Source of the DNA: Salinimicrobium flavum
GTDB taxonomy: Bacteria > Bacteroidota > Bacteroidia > Flavobacteriales > Flavobacteriaceae
DNA: 64,000 bases
NCBI RefSeq assembly: GCF_042684505.1
Contig: NZ_JBHULT010000006.1
Span: 806,001 to 870,000 of the forward strand
Reading direction: 5' to 3'
Under the pieces are notes generated by a model. The model was not told where the DNA came from. It was given only the letters and a program-made list of their open reading frames with translations, and did not search any database. Positions 1-7,981 of the stretch are shown one piece after another (positions within the stretch are counted from its first letter, which is position 1; the number at the start of each line of letters is the position of its first letter). The position numbers and the translations under genes were made by a program.

Positions 1-369
1 AAGATCAGCTCCAAGTTTGTTCTTTGGAAGCATTCCTTTTACTGCATTTTCGATAAGTCTCTCAGGACCTTTACCAAATAATTCCGAAGCAGTTAAACTT
101 TTTTGACCCCCAGGATAGCCGGTGTGGCGAATGTACTCCTTAGAGTCCCATTTCTTTCCTGTTAAGTTGATCTTTTCAGCATTGATAACAATTACGTTAT
201 CTCCGCAATCAACGTGTGGGGTAAAATTCGCCTTGTACTTCCCTCTCAGTAGTTTCGCAACTATAGATGAAAGGCGGCCAAGGGCTTGTCCTTCAGCGTC
301 TACAACAACCCAGTTCTTATTGACTGTAGCTTTGTTGGCAGAAACTGTTTTGTAGCTTAATGTGTCCAC
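1..369 (-). CDS. rplM: 50S ribosomal protein L13, 3' end cut by window edge
   Basis: Large-subunit ribosomal protein L13. The 123 visible residues read as an L13 N-terminus, including the stretches WVVVDAEGQALGRL and YIRHTGYPGGQKS that are hallmarks of the family. The C-terminal 25-30 residues lie outside the window. I place the start at a GTG (367-369), giving an N-terminus VDTLSYKT; the same protein in related bacteria starts here and no in-frame ATG is close. rpsI normally follows rplM and would lie off the left edge. A promoter and a small leader hairpin precede it. Confidence 0.95.
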   Translation of the reverse strand, partial: MDTLSYKTVSANKATVNKNWVVVDAEGQALGRLSSIVAKLLRGKYKANFTPHVDCGDNVIVINAEKINLTGKKWDSKEYIRHTGYPGGQKSLTASELFGKGPERLIENAVKGMLPKNKLGADL

Positions 370-404
370 ACTAATTAAATTTACTTAATAATTAAACATT
401 CCAT

Positions 405-433
405 TCCCTGCATAAAACAGGGGTGCAAATGTA
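405..433 (-). promoter_or_regulatory. rplM promoter and candidate L13 leader hairpin
   Basis: On the minus strand TACATTTG (433-426) fits the Bacteroidota -7 consensus TAnnTTTG, with a TTG 19 bases upstream (455-453). Transcription would begin near 421. The first bases of the RNA form a small hairpin, CCCTG-N7-CAGGG (422-406). An autoregulatory leader upstream of rplM, L13-Bacteroidia, is a described motif class, so this hairpin is a candidate; I cannot confirm the match by covariance. Confidence 0.5.
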
Positions 434-687
434 CAATTATAAATTTATATTACAAATGGCAAATCATTAATTTGGAGGAGTAAAAGAATCTGATTTTCAG
501 GCTGCTCCATTTTGGCTGAAAATCTCCGGTTTTGCTCCTGTTAACTTTCCGGAATTCTGCCCTGAATTGACCTGCTTCCCCACCTGTTCTTGTTCCCTTA
601 ATAGTCTATTTTATCGACGAAATACATGTAATACCGACTAATGGGAAAATAAGTGTTAAAAAATTATTAAAATAAATTTTCCTCTCC

Positions 688-695
688 TACATTTG
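688..695 (+). promoter_or_regulatory. -7 promoter element of the lipocalin-like lipoprotein gene
   Basis: TACATTTG matches TAnnTTTG and sits 27 bases before the ATG at 722, in an AT-rich stretch. No clear -33 TTG is visible. The remainder of the gap 434-687 shows no gene or obvious structure. Confidence 0.5.
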
Positions 696-721
696 TACCC
701 TCAAAATGAATGACTTAACCT

Positions 722-1324
722 ATGAAGAAAATTTTACTTAATGCAGTGGCCGGAATTATGATGGCGCCACTTTTTATTGCATGCTCGGCAGATGAAATGA
801 GCAGCGACGTTAATGAATTGAATGTTTCAGGAACCGCAAGCGGGGAGGATGTTCAGATAATGACCTCAGATCTGGTGGGAATCTGGAACATGTATTCCAT
901 GTCTTCTTTGGAAGACACCGTAGATTTTGATCAGGATGGAAATTACACCAATGATCTTTTAGAAGAAACAGATTGTTTTGATGCCATGTATTTCGATTTT
1001 GAAAATACCGGTAATGTGACAACCACCCAGTCCCGATTATTCTTTAGTGCTGCAACCGGGATGTTTTCCTGTCAAACCACAAAAAATTATTCTGCCACTT
1101 ATAGTGTAGAGGAAGGGAATATCCTTACCATTAACTTTACGGTAAACAATGTTGATTACACAGAGACCAGATCGATCTCTCTTTATACAGAGAACGGAAT
1201 TCAATTTTTAAAGGTGACCCTTACAAAAGCTGAAACCAATGCTGCTGTTTATGTAGCTCCCGATCCCGGGAACACGGTGGCCTCAGAGATCCAAAAGATC
1301 GAAATGATCTACAAAAAACAATAA
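722..1324 (+). CDS. lipocalin-like lipoprotein
   Basis: A 200-residue secreted lipoprotein of unknown function. The signal peptide ends in a lipobox with the modified cysteine at residue 21 (FIAC), followed by an acidic linker. The body (about 50-180) is beta-rich and opens with DLVGIWNMYSM, the G-x-W start typical of the lipocalin-like domain found in many Bacteroidota lipoproteins. It also carries two cysteines (CFDAMYF, FSCQTTK) that could form a disulfide. It stands alone, with its own promoter and a strong terminator just downstream. Family assignment is moderate; ligand and role are unknown. Confidence 0.75.
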   Translation: MKKILLNAVAGIMMAPLFIACSADEMSSDVNELNVSGTASGEDVQIMTSDLVGIWNMYSMSSLEDTVDFDQDGNYTNDLLEETDCFDAMYFDFENTGNVTTTQSRLFFSAATGMFSCQTTKNYSATYSVEEGNILTINFTVNNVDYTETRSISLYTENGIQFLKVTLTKAETNAAVYVAPDPGNTVASEIQKIEMIYKKQ

Positions 1325-1351
1325 GACTTTTTTTGCCCCCCGCAGTGATTG

Positions 1352-1386
1352 AACCCCTGAAACCTACTTTCAGGGGTTTTTTGTTT
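1352..1386 (+). terminator. intrinsic terminator after the lipocalin-like gene
   Basis: An 11-bp perfect stem, AACCCCTGAAA with TTTCAGGGGTT around a 5-base loop, runs straight into a T-rich tract. It lies 27 bases after the stop codon at 1324. Confidence 0.9.
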
Positions 1387-1464
1387 TGATATAAGAATGC
1401 AATCTGGCAGGATTGATTTGCCTTGGGCTCAGCCCGCGGTTCATATGAAGGAATAAATAAGGAT

Positions 1465-1620
1465 ATTATATCAGCATCGGCCGTCCCTACGGCATTTTAA
1501 ATCTGACACCTCTTATTTCCACGGAATAAATTCCGGGGCTATGGATGTTTTCGTGCCGCTGGCACCTGTACAATTTCGAAGGTTTAATCTCACATCTAAG
1601 ATCTCACGTCTATAGTCTAT
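1465..1620. repeat. REP-like cluster of short palindromes
   Basis: Non-coding stretch between two genes built of small inverted repeats: GCCGT-ccct-ACGGC (1480-1493), a tccacgg/ccgggg-type imperfect pair near 1520-1545, and GTGCC-gct-GGCAC (1553-1565). It ends in a degenerate tandem of tctcac-tct units (about 1590-1618). The CGTCCCTACGG and GTGCCGCTGGCAC cores resemble REP elements mobilised by RAYT transposases in Bacteroidota. No transposase is present and I see no second copy in the window. Confidence 0.45.
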
Positions 1621-4452
1621 CTAATGTGCCTCCAGCCAATTAAGGCCTACTCCCAACTCTACTTCAAGCGGGACCTCCATTATAAAGGCGTTCTCCATTT
1701 CTTTTTTCACCAGTCCTTTGATCTCCTCTAGTTCAGGTTTGTAAACATCGAACACCAGTTCATCATGTACCTGAAGCAGCATTTTTGTCTGGTATTTACC
1801 TTCGTTTAGTTTTTTATGGATATTGATCATGGCCAGCTTGATGATATCTGCGGCACTTCCCTGAATGGGGGCATTCACGGCATTTCTTTCGGCCGCACCC
1901 CGCACCATCTGGTTTTTTGAGTTGATATCTCTTAAATATCTTCTTCTTCCCAAAACCGTTTGGACATACCCGTGTTCCCGTGCAAAATCAATTTGCTCGC
2001 TAATGAAGTTGCGCAGTTTTGGATAAGTCTTATAATAGGTGTCGATAAGTTCTTTGGCTTCACTTCTCGAAAGGTTGGTCTGGTTGCTAAGGCCAAACGC
2101 AGAAACCCCGTATACAATGCCAAAGTTTACTGTCTTGGCGTTGCTTCGCTGCTCCCTGGTTACTTCATCTATTGGCACGTTGAAGACGTGGGCCGCGGTA
2201 GAAATGTGGATGTCCTGGCCTTCTTTGAAAGCTTTGATCATATTATCTTCCTTGCTAAGGGAAGCTATGATACGCAGTTCTATCTGAGAATAATCTGCAG
2301 CCAGCAATAGATGATTTTCGTCCCTGGGTACAAAAGCCTTTCTTACCTGCCTGCCCCTTTCGGTCCTGATAGGAATATTTTGCAGGTTTGGATTGTTGGA
2401 ACTAAGCCTTCCTGTAGCAGCGACCGTTTGCATATAATCTGTATGAACCCTGCCGGTAGTTTCATCCACCTGCATAGGTAAAGCATCTATATAGGTGTTT
2501 TTCAGTTTAACGAGTCCGCGGTAATCCAGTACCTGTTGCACGATCTTGTGCTGGGGTGCCAGGGCAGATAAGATTTCTTCTCCCGTAGAATATTGCCCCG
2601 ATTTGGTTTTTTTTGGCTTTTCGATAAGCCGAAGCTTTTCAAAAAGGATGATTCCCAGCTGCTTTGGAGATCCAATATTAAATTCTTCTCCTGCAGTTTC
2701 AAAAATGCCTTTCTCGAGTTCGATTATATCTTTTTCAAGTTCTTCAGAAAGACTTGCCAGAAAATCTTTATCCAGCCTTATTCCCTCCAGCTCCATATCT
2801 GCCAGTACTCTCACCAGCGGAATTTCAATTTCATTGAAAAGTTTCTCTGTTTTTGCTTCTTTTAATTCGGGTGTAAAATGCTGTTTTAGCTGCAGGATCA
2901 CATCGGCATCTTCCACACTGAATTCCGTTTGTTTCTCCAGGGGAATATCACGCATCGATTTCTGATTTTTGCCTTTCCCCAATAGTTCTTCAACAAAAAC
3001 AGGAGAATAATTAAGGTATGTTTCAGCAAGCACATCGAGGCTGTGGCGCATATCGGGATTGATAAGGTAATGAGCCAGCATAGTGTCAAACAAAGGTCCT
3101 TTGAAACTGATGTCGTATTTCGCCAGGACCTTAATATCATATTTCAGGTTCTGGCCTACTTTTTCAATGGTTTCAGATTCAAAGAAGGGGCGCAGTTTGT
3201 CTAAAGTATCCTTAGCAGCAGTTCTTTCTTCGGGAATAGGCAGATAAAACCCTTTTCCGGCTTCCCAGGAGAAAGCAACTCCAATTATTTCTGCGGAAAG
3301 TGGATCAAGGCCGGTAGTGGTGAATTCAAAACAGACACATTGCTGTTTCATTAAATTCTGAAGGAACAGCTGCATGGCCATTCCTGAAGCCACGCTCTGA
3401 TAAACATGCGGTACTTCTTTAATGGTTTTCCTGCCCGAAAAAGATTCAAGGCTCTCTGAAGCTTCCTCTCCAAATAGGGAAAATTGGCCCGCTCCTGCCG
3501 GCTGGGCCTGTGCCTGTGCCTTGGCTGTAGGGGAATTTGTTACCTGTGTAGGCCTGGCAGTTTCCTCACCTGAAAATATCTTCAGGAATTGATCTTTTAA
3601 CCTGCGGAATTCCAGTTCCTCGAAGATCTCCTGAACCTTTTCTGAATCGGGTTTAGAGAGTTCATAATCCTCGGCATGAAATTTTACATCACAGTCTATC
3701 ATGATGGCGGCGAGCTTTTTTGACATCCTGCCAAGTTCGGCATTGGCTTCGACCTTTTCCTTCATCTTTCCTTTAAGCTTGTGGGTGTTCGCTAAAAGCT
3801 CTTCCATACTACCGAATTCCTTCAGGAATTTTTTGGCAGTTTTTTCACCCACTCCCGGTAGTCCCGGAATATTGTCTACCGCGTCACCCATCATTCCGAG
3901 GAAATCGATCACCTGTTCAGGCCGTTCAACCTCAAATTTTTTCTGAACTTCAGGTATCCCCCAAATCTCGATCCCGTTACCCATCCTTGCCGGGCGGTAC
4001 ATAAAGATATTTTCTGAAACCAGCTGCGCAAAATCCTTATCGGGCGTTACCATAAAGACCTTATATCCTTCTTTTTCGGCTTGCTTGGCAAGGGTTCCTA
4101 TAATATCATCTGCTTCGCAACCCGGAAGCACAACTACCGGAATATGCATAGCTCTTAAGATCTGCTGAATGTAAGGAATTGCCGCAAGAATTGGTTCGGG
4201 GGTCGCATCCCGGTGAGCCTTATAGGCTTCAAACATTTCTGTACGTGCATCACTTCCTTCTTTGTCAAAACACACCGCCAAATGGTCGGGCCGCTCCCGT
4301 CTTATTACATCAAAAAGGGAATTCATGAACCCCATTATCGCTGAAGTATCAAGGCCTTTGGAATTAACGATAGGGTTGTTTATAAAAGCATAATAACCCC
4401 TGAAGATGAGGGCATATGCATCGAGAAGGAACAGACGTTTTTGTTCAGCCAT
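1621..4452 (-). CDS. polA: DNA polymerase I
   Basis: Full-length 943-residue family A polymerase for Okazaki fragment maturation and repair. The 5' nuclease domain occupies about 1-290 (DAYALIFRGYY near the start, TPDKDFAQLV, GLPGVGEKTAKKFL). The 3'-5' exonuclease fold spans about 345-545 and the polymerase domain about 560-943, with motif A DYSQIELRI, motif B RSNAKTVNFGIVYG and motif C VHDEL all intact. Exonuclease motif I, usually FDTETT, reads FEFTTT here, so the two metal-binding carboxylates become E376 and T378. Motif II (NLKYD) is kept, and motif III has F in place of Y (FSVEDAD). Proofreading is therefore probably weak or absent, while polymerase and 5' nuclease activity look normal. 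It is transcribed alone from a promoter at 4483. Confidence 0.97.
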   Translation of the reverse strand: MAEQKRLFLLDAYALIFRGYYAFINNPIVNSKGLDTSAIMGFMNSLFDVIRRERPDHLAVCFDKEGSDARTEMFEAYKAHRDATPEPILAAIPYIQQILRAMHIPVVVLPGCEADDIIGTLAKQAEKEGYKVFMVTPDKDFAQLVSENIFMYRPARMGNGIEIWGIPEVQKKFEVERPEQVIDFLGMMGDAVDNIPGLPGVGEKTAKKFLKEFGSMEELLANTHKLKGKMKEKVEANAELGRMSKKLAAIMIDCDVKFHAEDYELSKPDSEKVQEIFEELEFRRLKDQFLKIFSGEETARPTQVTNSPTAKAQAQAQPAGAGQFSLFGEEASESLESFSGRKTIKEVPHVYQSVASGMAMQLFLQNLMKQQCVCFEFTTTGLDPLSAEIIGVAFSWEAGKGFYLPIPEERTAAKDTLDKLRPFFESETIEKVGQNLKYDIKVLAKYDISFKGPLFDTMLAHYLINPDMRHSLDVLAETYLNYSPVFVEELLGKGKNQKSMRDIPLEKQTEFSVEDADVILQLKQHFTPELKEAKTEKLFNEIEIPLVRVLADMELEGIRLDKDFLASLSEELEKDIIELEKGIFETAGEEFNIGSPKQLGIILFEKLRLIEKPKKTKSGQYSTGEEILSALAPQHKIVQQVLDYRGLVKLKNTYIDALPMQVDETTGRVHTDYMQTVAATGRLSSNNPNLQNIPIRTERGRQVRKAFVPRDENHLLLAADYSQIELRIIASLSKEDNMIKAFKEGQDIHISTAAHVFNVPIDEVTREQRSNAKTVNFGIVYGVSAFGLSNQTNLSRSEAKELIDTYYKTYPKLRNFISEQIDFAREHGYVQTVLGRRRYLRDINSKNQMVRGAAERNAVNAPIQGSAADIIKLAMINIHKKLNEGKYQTKMLLQVHDELVFDVYKPELEEIKGLVKKEMENAFIMEVPLEVELGVGLNWLEAH

Positions 4453-4482
4453 TTTTAATTTTTTGATGGGACCTCAAAACTA

Positions 4483-4490
4483 CAAAGATA
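4483..4490 (-). promoter_or_regulatory. polA -7 promoter element
   Basis: The minus strand reads TATCTTTG (4490-4483), matching TAnnTTTG, 31 bases before the polA ATG. Confidence 0.55.
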
Positions 4491-4532
4491 TTGCCAGAAA
4501 AGAACCCGTAGATGGAGGGGAATCTGAAAAGC

Positions 4533-5504
4533 TTAAAGATAAAAATCACTGGAAAAGTTCACATTTTTACCCCCGTGATATTTCATGTAACTAAATCCTT
4601 CCTGTATACAATAGGAACCTACTTCCCCCTTTTTATTTACCGCGATGACAGCGGCCTGGAAGTCTTTATGATTTGGACTGCCGGCAATGATCCTTTTTAT
4701 GGCTATTTCGCAGGATTCCTGTGGAGGCTTTCCCTGTCTCATGAGTTCCACCACAAGAAAACTGCTCACATTCTTCATGATGGCTTCTCCCATTCCAGTG
4801 GCCACCGCACCACCCACTTCATTGTCAAGGAACAGTCCTGAACCAATAATGGGAGAGTCACCCACGCGTCCGTTCATTTTATAGGACAGGCCGGAGGTGG
4901 TACAAGCCCCCGAAATATCTCCTTTACTGTCAATACACAGCATCCCTATGGTGTCATGATTCTCTATATTGATCAAAGGTTTGTATTCTTTTTTTTCCAA
5001 CCATTTTAAATAATCTGCTTTGGAATCATCTGTAAGCAACTCCTCCTTTTTAAAACCCATTTGCTGTGCAAAACGGTCGGCGCCATCGCCCACCAGCATT
5101 ACGTGAGGTGTCTCTTCCATCACCTTACGGGCCACTGCAACGGCGTGGGTATTGTTTTTTAAATAGGCTACTGCACCTGCATTGCCCCCAGGATCCATGA
5201 TACAGGCGTCAAGAGTGACATTCCCATCACGGTCTGGTCTGCCTCCTTTACCTACCGTAGTGTTCTTCAGGTTGGCTTCCTCTACCATAACACCCTGTTC
5301 TACTGCATCAAGGGCAGAAGCACCGGCGGCAAGCATTTCACCGGCCTTTTGGCTGGCATTAGGAAAATTCCATGTAGCAATGGTGACAGGCTCAAAAGAC
5401 ATATTAAAGGGTTTTAGGTTAGAGGAGAGGAACGGGAAGGTGGACATGGCACTGAGGCCAATGCCGCTAAGACTTGTATTCAGTATGAACGTTCTTCTTT
5501 TCAT
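4533..5504 (-). CDS. N4-(beta-N-acetylglucosaminyl)-L-asparaginase (glycosylasparaginase family)
   Basis: Ntn-hydrolase that cleaves the bond between GlcNAc and asparagine during glycoprotein breakdown. The 323-residue protein begins MKRRTF, a twin-arginine-like signal running to about residue 30, so it is probably exported. The upstream in-frame Met (5537) would put 11 odd residues before it and is rejected. The autoproteolytic site HDTIGM is intact; T185 should become the N-terminal nucleophile after cleavage. The precursor-defining stretches DACIMDPGGNAGAVA and GACTTSGLSYKMNGRVGDSP are typical of the family. It is a single gene convergent with nothing, 80 bases upstream of polA's start. 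Confidence 0.9.
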   Translation of the reverse strand: MKRRTFILNTSLSGIGLSAMSTFPFLSSNLKPFNMSFEPVTIATWNFPNASQKAGEMLAAGASALDAVEQGVMVEEANLKNTTVGKGGRPDRDGNVTLDACIMDPGGNAGAVAYLKNNTHAVAVARKVMEETPHVMLVGDGADRFAQQMGFKKEELLTDDSKADYLKWLEKKEYKPLINIENHDTIGMLCIDSKGDISGACTTSGLSYKMNGRVGDSPIIGSGLFLDNEVGGAVATGMGEAIMKNVSSFLVVELMRQGKPPQESCEIAIKRIIAGSPNHKDFQAAVIAVNKKGEVGSYCIQEGFSYMKYHGGKNVNFSSDFYL

Positions 5505-5675
5505 TATACAACAAAAGGTAAGTTCTAAAAATAACAAATTCCGGTAAAGTTCTGGCCTTAATTTTGATCATAGGGCGTTGAGTGAATAAACAGGGTCTAT
5601 GAACGCATCAGTTAAATTCACTGTAATAAAGATTTTTAACCCTTCCTTAGAAGTAACTTCGCCAAAATTTTGCCC

Positions 5676-6899
5676 ATGCGCTGGATTGTTTTTGTGATCA
5701 TTTATTTAATTCTGGATATTTATGCCTTTCAGGCATTTAAGACCATTTCCCGCTATACCTGGATTTACTATATCTATCTGTTCTTTTCGCTTCTGGTGCT
5801 GGCCAATTTGTTATACCAGTTCAATATTCCCGAGAAACAGGGATGGGCGGGAGCCAGAAGCTACTCGGTAGGGTTCTTCCTCGTTTTCTTTGTGCCAAAG
5901 CTCCTGGTGTTCTTCCTGTTGTTTGGGGAAGATCTGGTAAGACTGGTAACAGGAACAGTACACAAAATAGCCTATACCGAAAAGGATTTTTCCATTCCCT
6001 CACGTCGCAAATTCATTAGCCAGATCGCCATGGGAGTAGCGGCTATCCCCTTTGCTTCTCTGCTCTACGGAATGTACCAGGGACGCTACAATTATAAGGT
6101 CCTTAAATATGTATTGTATTTTGATGACCTCCCGGAGGCGTTTGACAAATATCGTATTACCCAGATAAGCGATATTCATGCGGGAAGCTTTGATAATCCT
6201 GAAAAGATACAATACGGTATTGATCTTATCAACGAGCAGGGTAGTGATGTCATTACCTTTACAGGAGACCTGGTGAACAATAAAGCTTCGGAAATGGAAG
6301 ACTGGAAAGGACTCTTCGGAAGCCTGAAGGCTAAAGATGGGGTTTATTCGGTTTTGGGGAACCATGATTATGGTGATTATGTGGAGTGGGAGTCTTCCGC
6401 AGCAAAAAGGGAGAACCTTGAAGCCCTCAAGGAAGTACATTCCGCAATGGGGTGGAATTTGCTTCTGAATGAGCACCGATACCTTGAAAAAAACGGGCAA
6501 CGAATCGCGCTGGTTGGGGTAGAGAACTGGGGTGCCGGAGGTTTTAAGAAAAAAGGAGATCTGGATAAAGCTGCCACAGCTATAGTCGATGATGATTTTA
6601 AGGTGCTGCTTTCGCACGACCCTTCTTTCTGGCAGGAAAAGATCAAAAATGATCCCAGAAAATACCATCTTACTCTTAGTGGTCATACCCACGGAATGCA
6701 GTTTGGTATAGAGATCCCGGGTTGGTTCCGTTGGAGCCCGGTACAATACCGATATGAGAACTGGGCCGGAATCTATGAAGAAATGGGTAGGTATATCAAT
6801 GTAAACCGGGGATTCGGCTTTCTTGCCTATCCCGGGCGGGTAGGCATTTGGCCTGAGATTTCTGTAATTGAACTAAGAAAAGGAACTGCACCCGCATAA
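5676..6899 (+). CDS. membrane-anchored metallophosphoesterase (YkuE/YaeI-like)
   Basis: Calcineurin-type phosphoesterase of 407 residues. Three or four hydrophobic segments fill the first 120 residues, then a polybasic/Tat-like SRRKFISQIAMGVAAIPFAS motif precedes the catalytic domain (about 150-400). All metal-site blocks are present: QISDIHAGS, TGDLVNNK, GNHDYGDY, SHDPSFW and SGHTHGMQFG. Related proteins act on the outer face of the membrane, some on lipid A or phospholipid pyrophosphates, but the substrate here is unknown. A TTG six bases upstream is possible as a start; the ATG at 5676 is preferred. Confidence 0.9.
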   Translation: MRWIVFVIIYLILDIYAFQAFKTISRYTWIYYIYLFFSLLVLANLLYQFNIPEKQGWAGARSYSVGFFLVFFVPKLLVFFLLFGEDLVRLVTGTVHKIAYTEKDFSIPSRRKFISQIAMGVAAIPFASLLYGMYQGRYNYKVLKYVLYFDDLPEAFDKYRITQISDIHAGSFDNPEKIQYGIDLINEQGSDVITFTGDLVNNKASEMEDWKGLFGSLKAKDGVYSVLGNHDYGDYVEWESSAAKRENLEALKEVHSAMGWNLLLNEHRYLEKNGQRIALVGVENWGAGGFKKKGDLDKAATAIVDDDFKVLLSHDPSFWQEKIKNDPRKYHLTLSGHTHGMQFGIEIPGWFRWSPVQYRYENWAGIYEEMGRYINVNRGFGFLAYPGRVGIWPEISVIELRKGTAPA

Positions 6900-6913
6900 T
6901 TCACAGAATTCCC

Positions 6914-6921
6914 TATATTTG
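6914..6921 (+). promoter_or_regulatory. -7 promoter element of the CxxC-less thioredoxin-like gene
   Basis: TATATTTG matches TAnnTTTG and lies 63 bases before the ATG at 6984, so this small gene is probably transcribed separately from the phosphoesterase upstream. Confidence 0.45.
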
Positions 6922-6983
6922 AGTAAGGCTGCAGATGAAGCCCTTTCTAAAAGCTTTTTTCAGCTGCCAGTAAAATTTGGGTT

Positions 6984-7280
6984 ATGTCAAAATTTGGTGA
7001 ATTAATTGACCTGCGCATTCCGGTCCTGCTGGATTTTTATACGGAATGGAATGAAGCCTCCGTCGCTATGAATCCCGTTCTTAAAGATGTCGCTGCTGCT
7101 CTTGGAGACAAGGCTAAAGTGATCAGGATAGATGTTGAGAAAAATCAGGATTTAGCAGATGCCTTGCGGGTAAAAGGCCTGCCTACGTTAATGATCTATA
7201 AGCAAGGAGAAATGAAATGGAGGCAAAGCGGGGAGCAGGACGCAAATACCCTTATTGGCCTGCTGCAGGAATATGTTTAG
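6984..7280 (+). CDS. thioredoxin-fold protein lacking the CxxC active site
   Basis: A 98-residue cytoplasmic thioredoxin-fold protein. It aligns along its whole length with the true thioredoxin at 17099-17398: LLDFYTEW matches LVDFFADW, then IDVEKNQDLADALRVKGLPTL matches the same region, including the cis-proline. Where the other has WCGPC this one has WNEAS (residues 22-26), and it contains no cysteine at all. It cannot act as a disulfide reductase. A chaperone, scaffold or regulatory role is possible. Its stop codon overlaps the end of the convergent deacetylase gene by 4 bases. Confidence 0.85.
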   Translation: MSKFGELIDLRIPVLLDFYTEWNEASVAMNPVLKDVAAALGDKAKVIRIDVEKNQDLADALRVKGLPTLMIYKQGEMKWRQSGEQDANTLIGLLQEYV

Positions 7281-7942
7281 GCTTCCAGCCTTTCAAAACT
7301 ATATCCTTCTTTTGAAAAGTGCTCCAGGGACTTCGGAAGTGCGTACTCAAGATTTCTTCTTGCCTTCTGGCTGTCATGAAATACGATGATACTGCCGCTT
7401 CCGGCATTTTCCCGAACATTCAAGTAGCATCTCTCAGGAGAGATATTGAGGTTATAATCCATGCTTACAATATCCCACATCACGATCCTGAAACCTCTTT
7501 TTTGAAGCTGTCTTGCCTGGCTCTCCCTTATCTTTCCATAGGGAGGTCTGAAAAGCACGAGGTGTGCATCCAGATTTTCCCCCGTAGTGAGTTCCTGCCG
7601 GGGGCTGTTCCTTTCCATTATCTCCCGGGCTAAAAGTGTGTTTTCAAGATATCTTTTACCGGTGGTCTTCCATCCGTTCAAATGGTTGTAGGTATGGTTT
7701 CCTGTCATATGCCCTGCGGCAATGACCTCGCGGAAGATACCCGGATTTTTTTCCACGTTTTCCCCTATGCAGAAGAAGGTGGCTTTGGCATTGAATTGTT
7801 TAAGTTGCTCCAATACCCAAGGTGTAACCCCGGGAATGGGCCCGTCATCAAAAGTGAGGTAGATCTTTTTACCCGTTGCAGGTCCGTCCCAAACACGTTT
7901 AGGGTACAGGCGTTTGATTATGTTCGGGATCTTGACTATCAT
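7277..7942 (-). CDS. polysaccharide deacetylase, NodB domain
   Basis: Carbohydrate esterase family 4 enzyme of 221 residues that removes N- or O-acetyl groups from a sugar polymer. The metal and catalytic blocks are visible: YLTFDDGP (motif 1, about residue 30), GNHTYNH (motif 2, about 80), FRPPYG (motif 3), and WDIVSMDYN later. There is no clear signal peptide, so either it acts in the cytoplasm or it is exported in a way I cannot see. It lies 39 bases downstream of the DUF2723 gene on the same strand and may be co-transcribed with it; that neighbour is a glycosyltransferase-like membrane protein. Confidence 0.88.
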   Translation of the reverse strand: MIVKIPNIIKRLYPKRVWDGPATGKKIYLTFDDGPIPGVTPWVLEQLKQFNAKATFFCIGENVEKNPGIFREVIAAGHMTGNHTYNHLNGWKTTGKRYLENTLLAREIMERNSPRQELTTGENLDAHLVLFRPPYGKIRESQARQLQKRGFRIVMWDIVSMDYNLNISPERCYLNVRENAGSGSIIVFHDSQKARRNLEYALPKSLEHFSKEGYSFERLEA

Positions 7943-7948
7943 AAAACA

Positions 7949-7974
7949 GATCTTTTTCCCCGGGGAAGAAGATC
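7949..7974. repeat. 26-bp near-perfect palindrome between DUF2723 and deacetylase genes
   Basis: GATCTTTTTCCCC is followed directly by GGGGAAGAAGATC, a 13-bp inverted repeat with one mismatch and no spacer. On the minus strand it would form a hairpin in the intercistronic RNA, with only a weak T tract after it, so it is more likely an RNA processing or partial termination element than a full terminator. Confidence 0.5.
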
Positions 7975-7981
7975 GTGGGTT

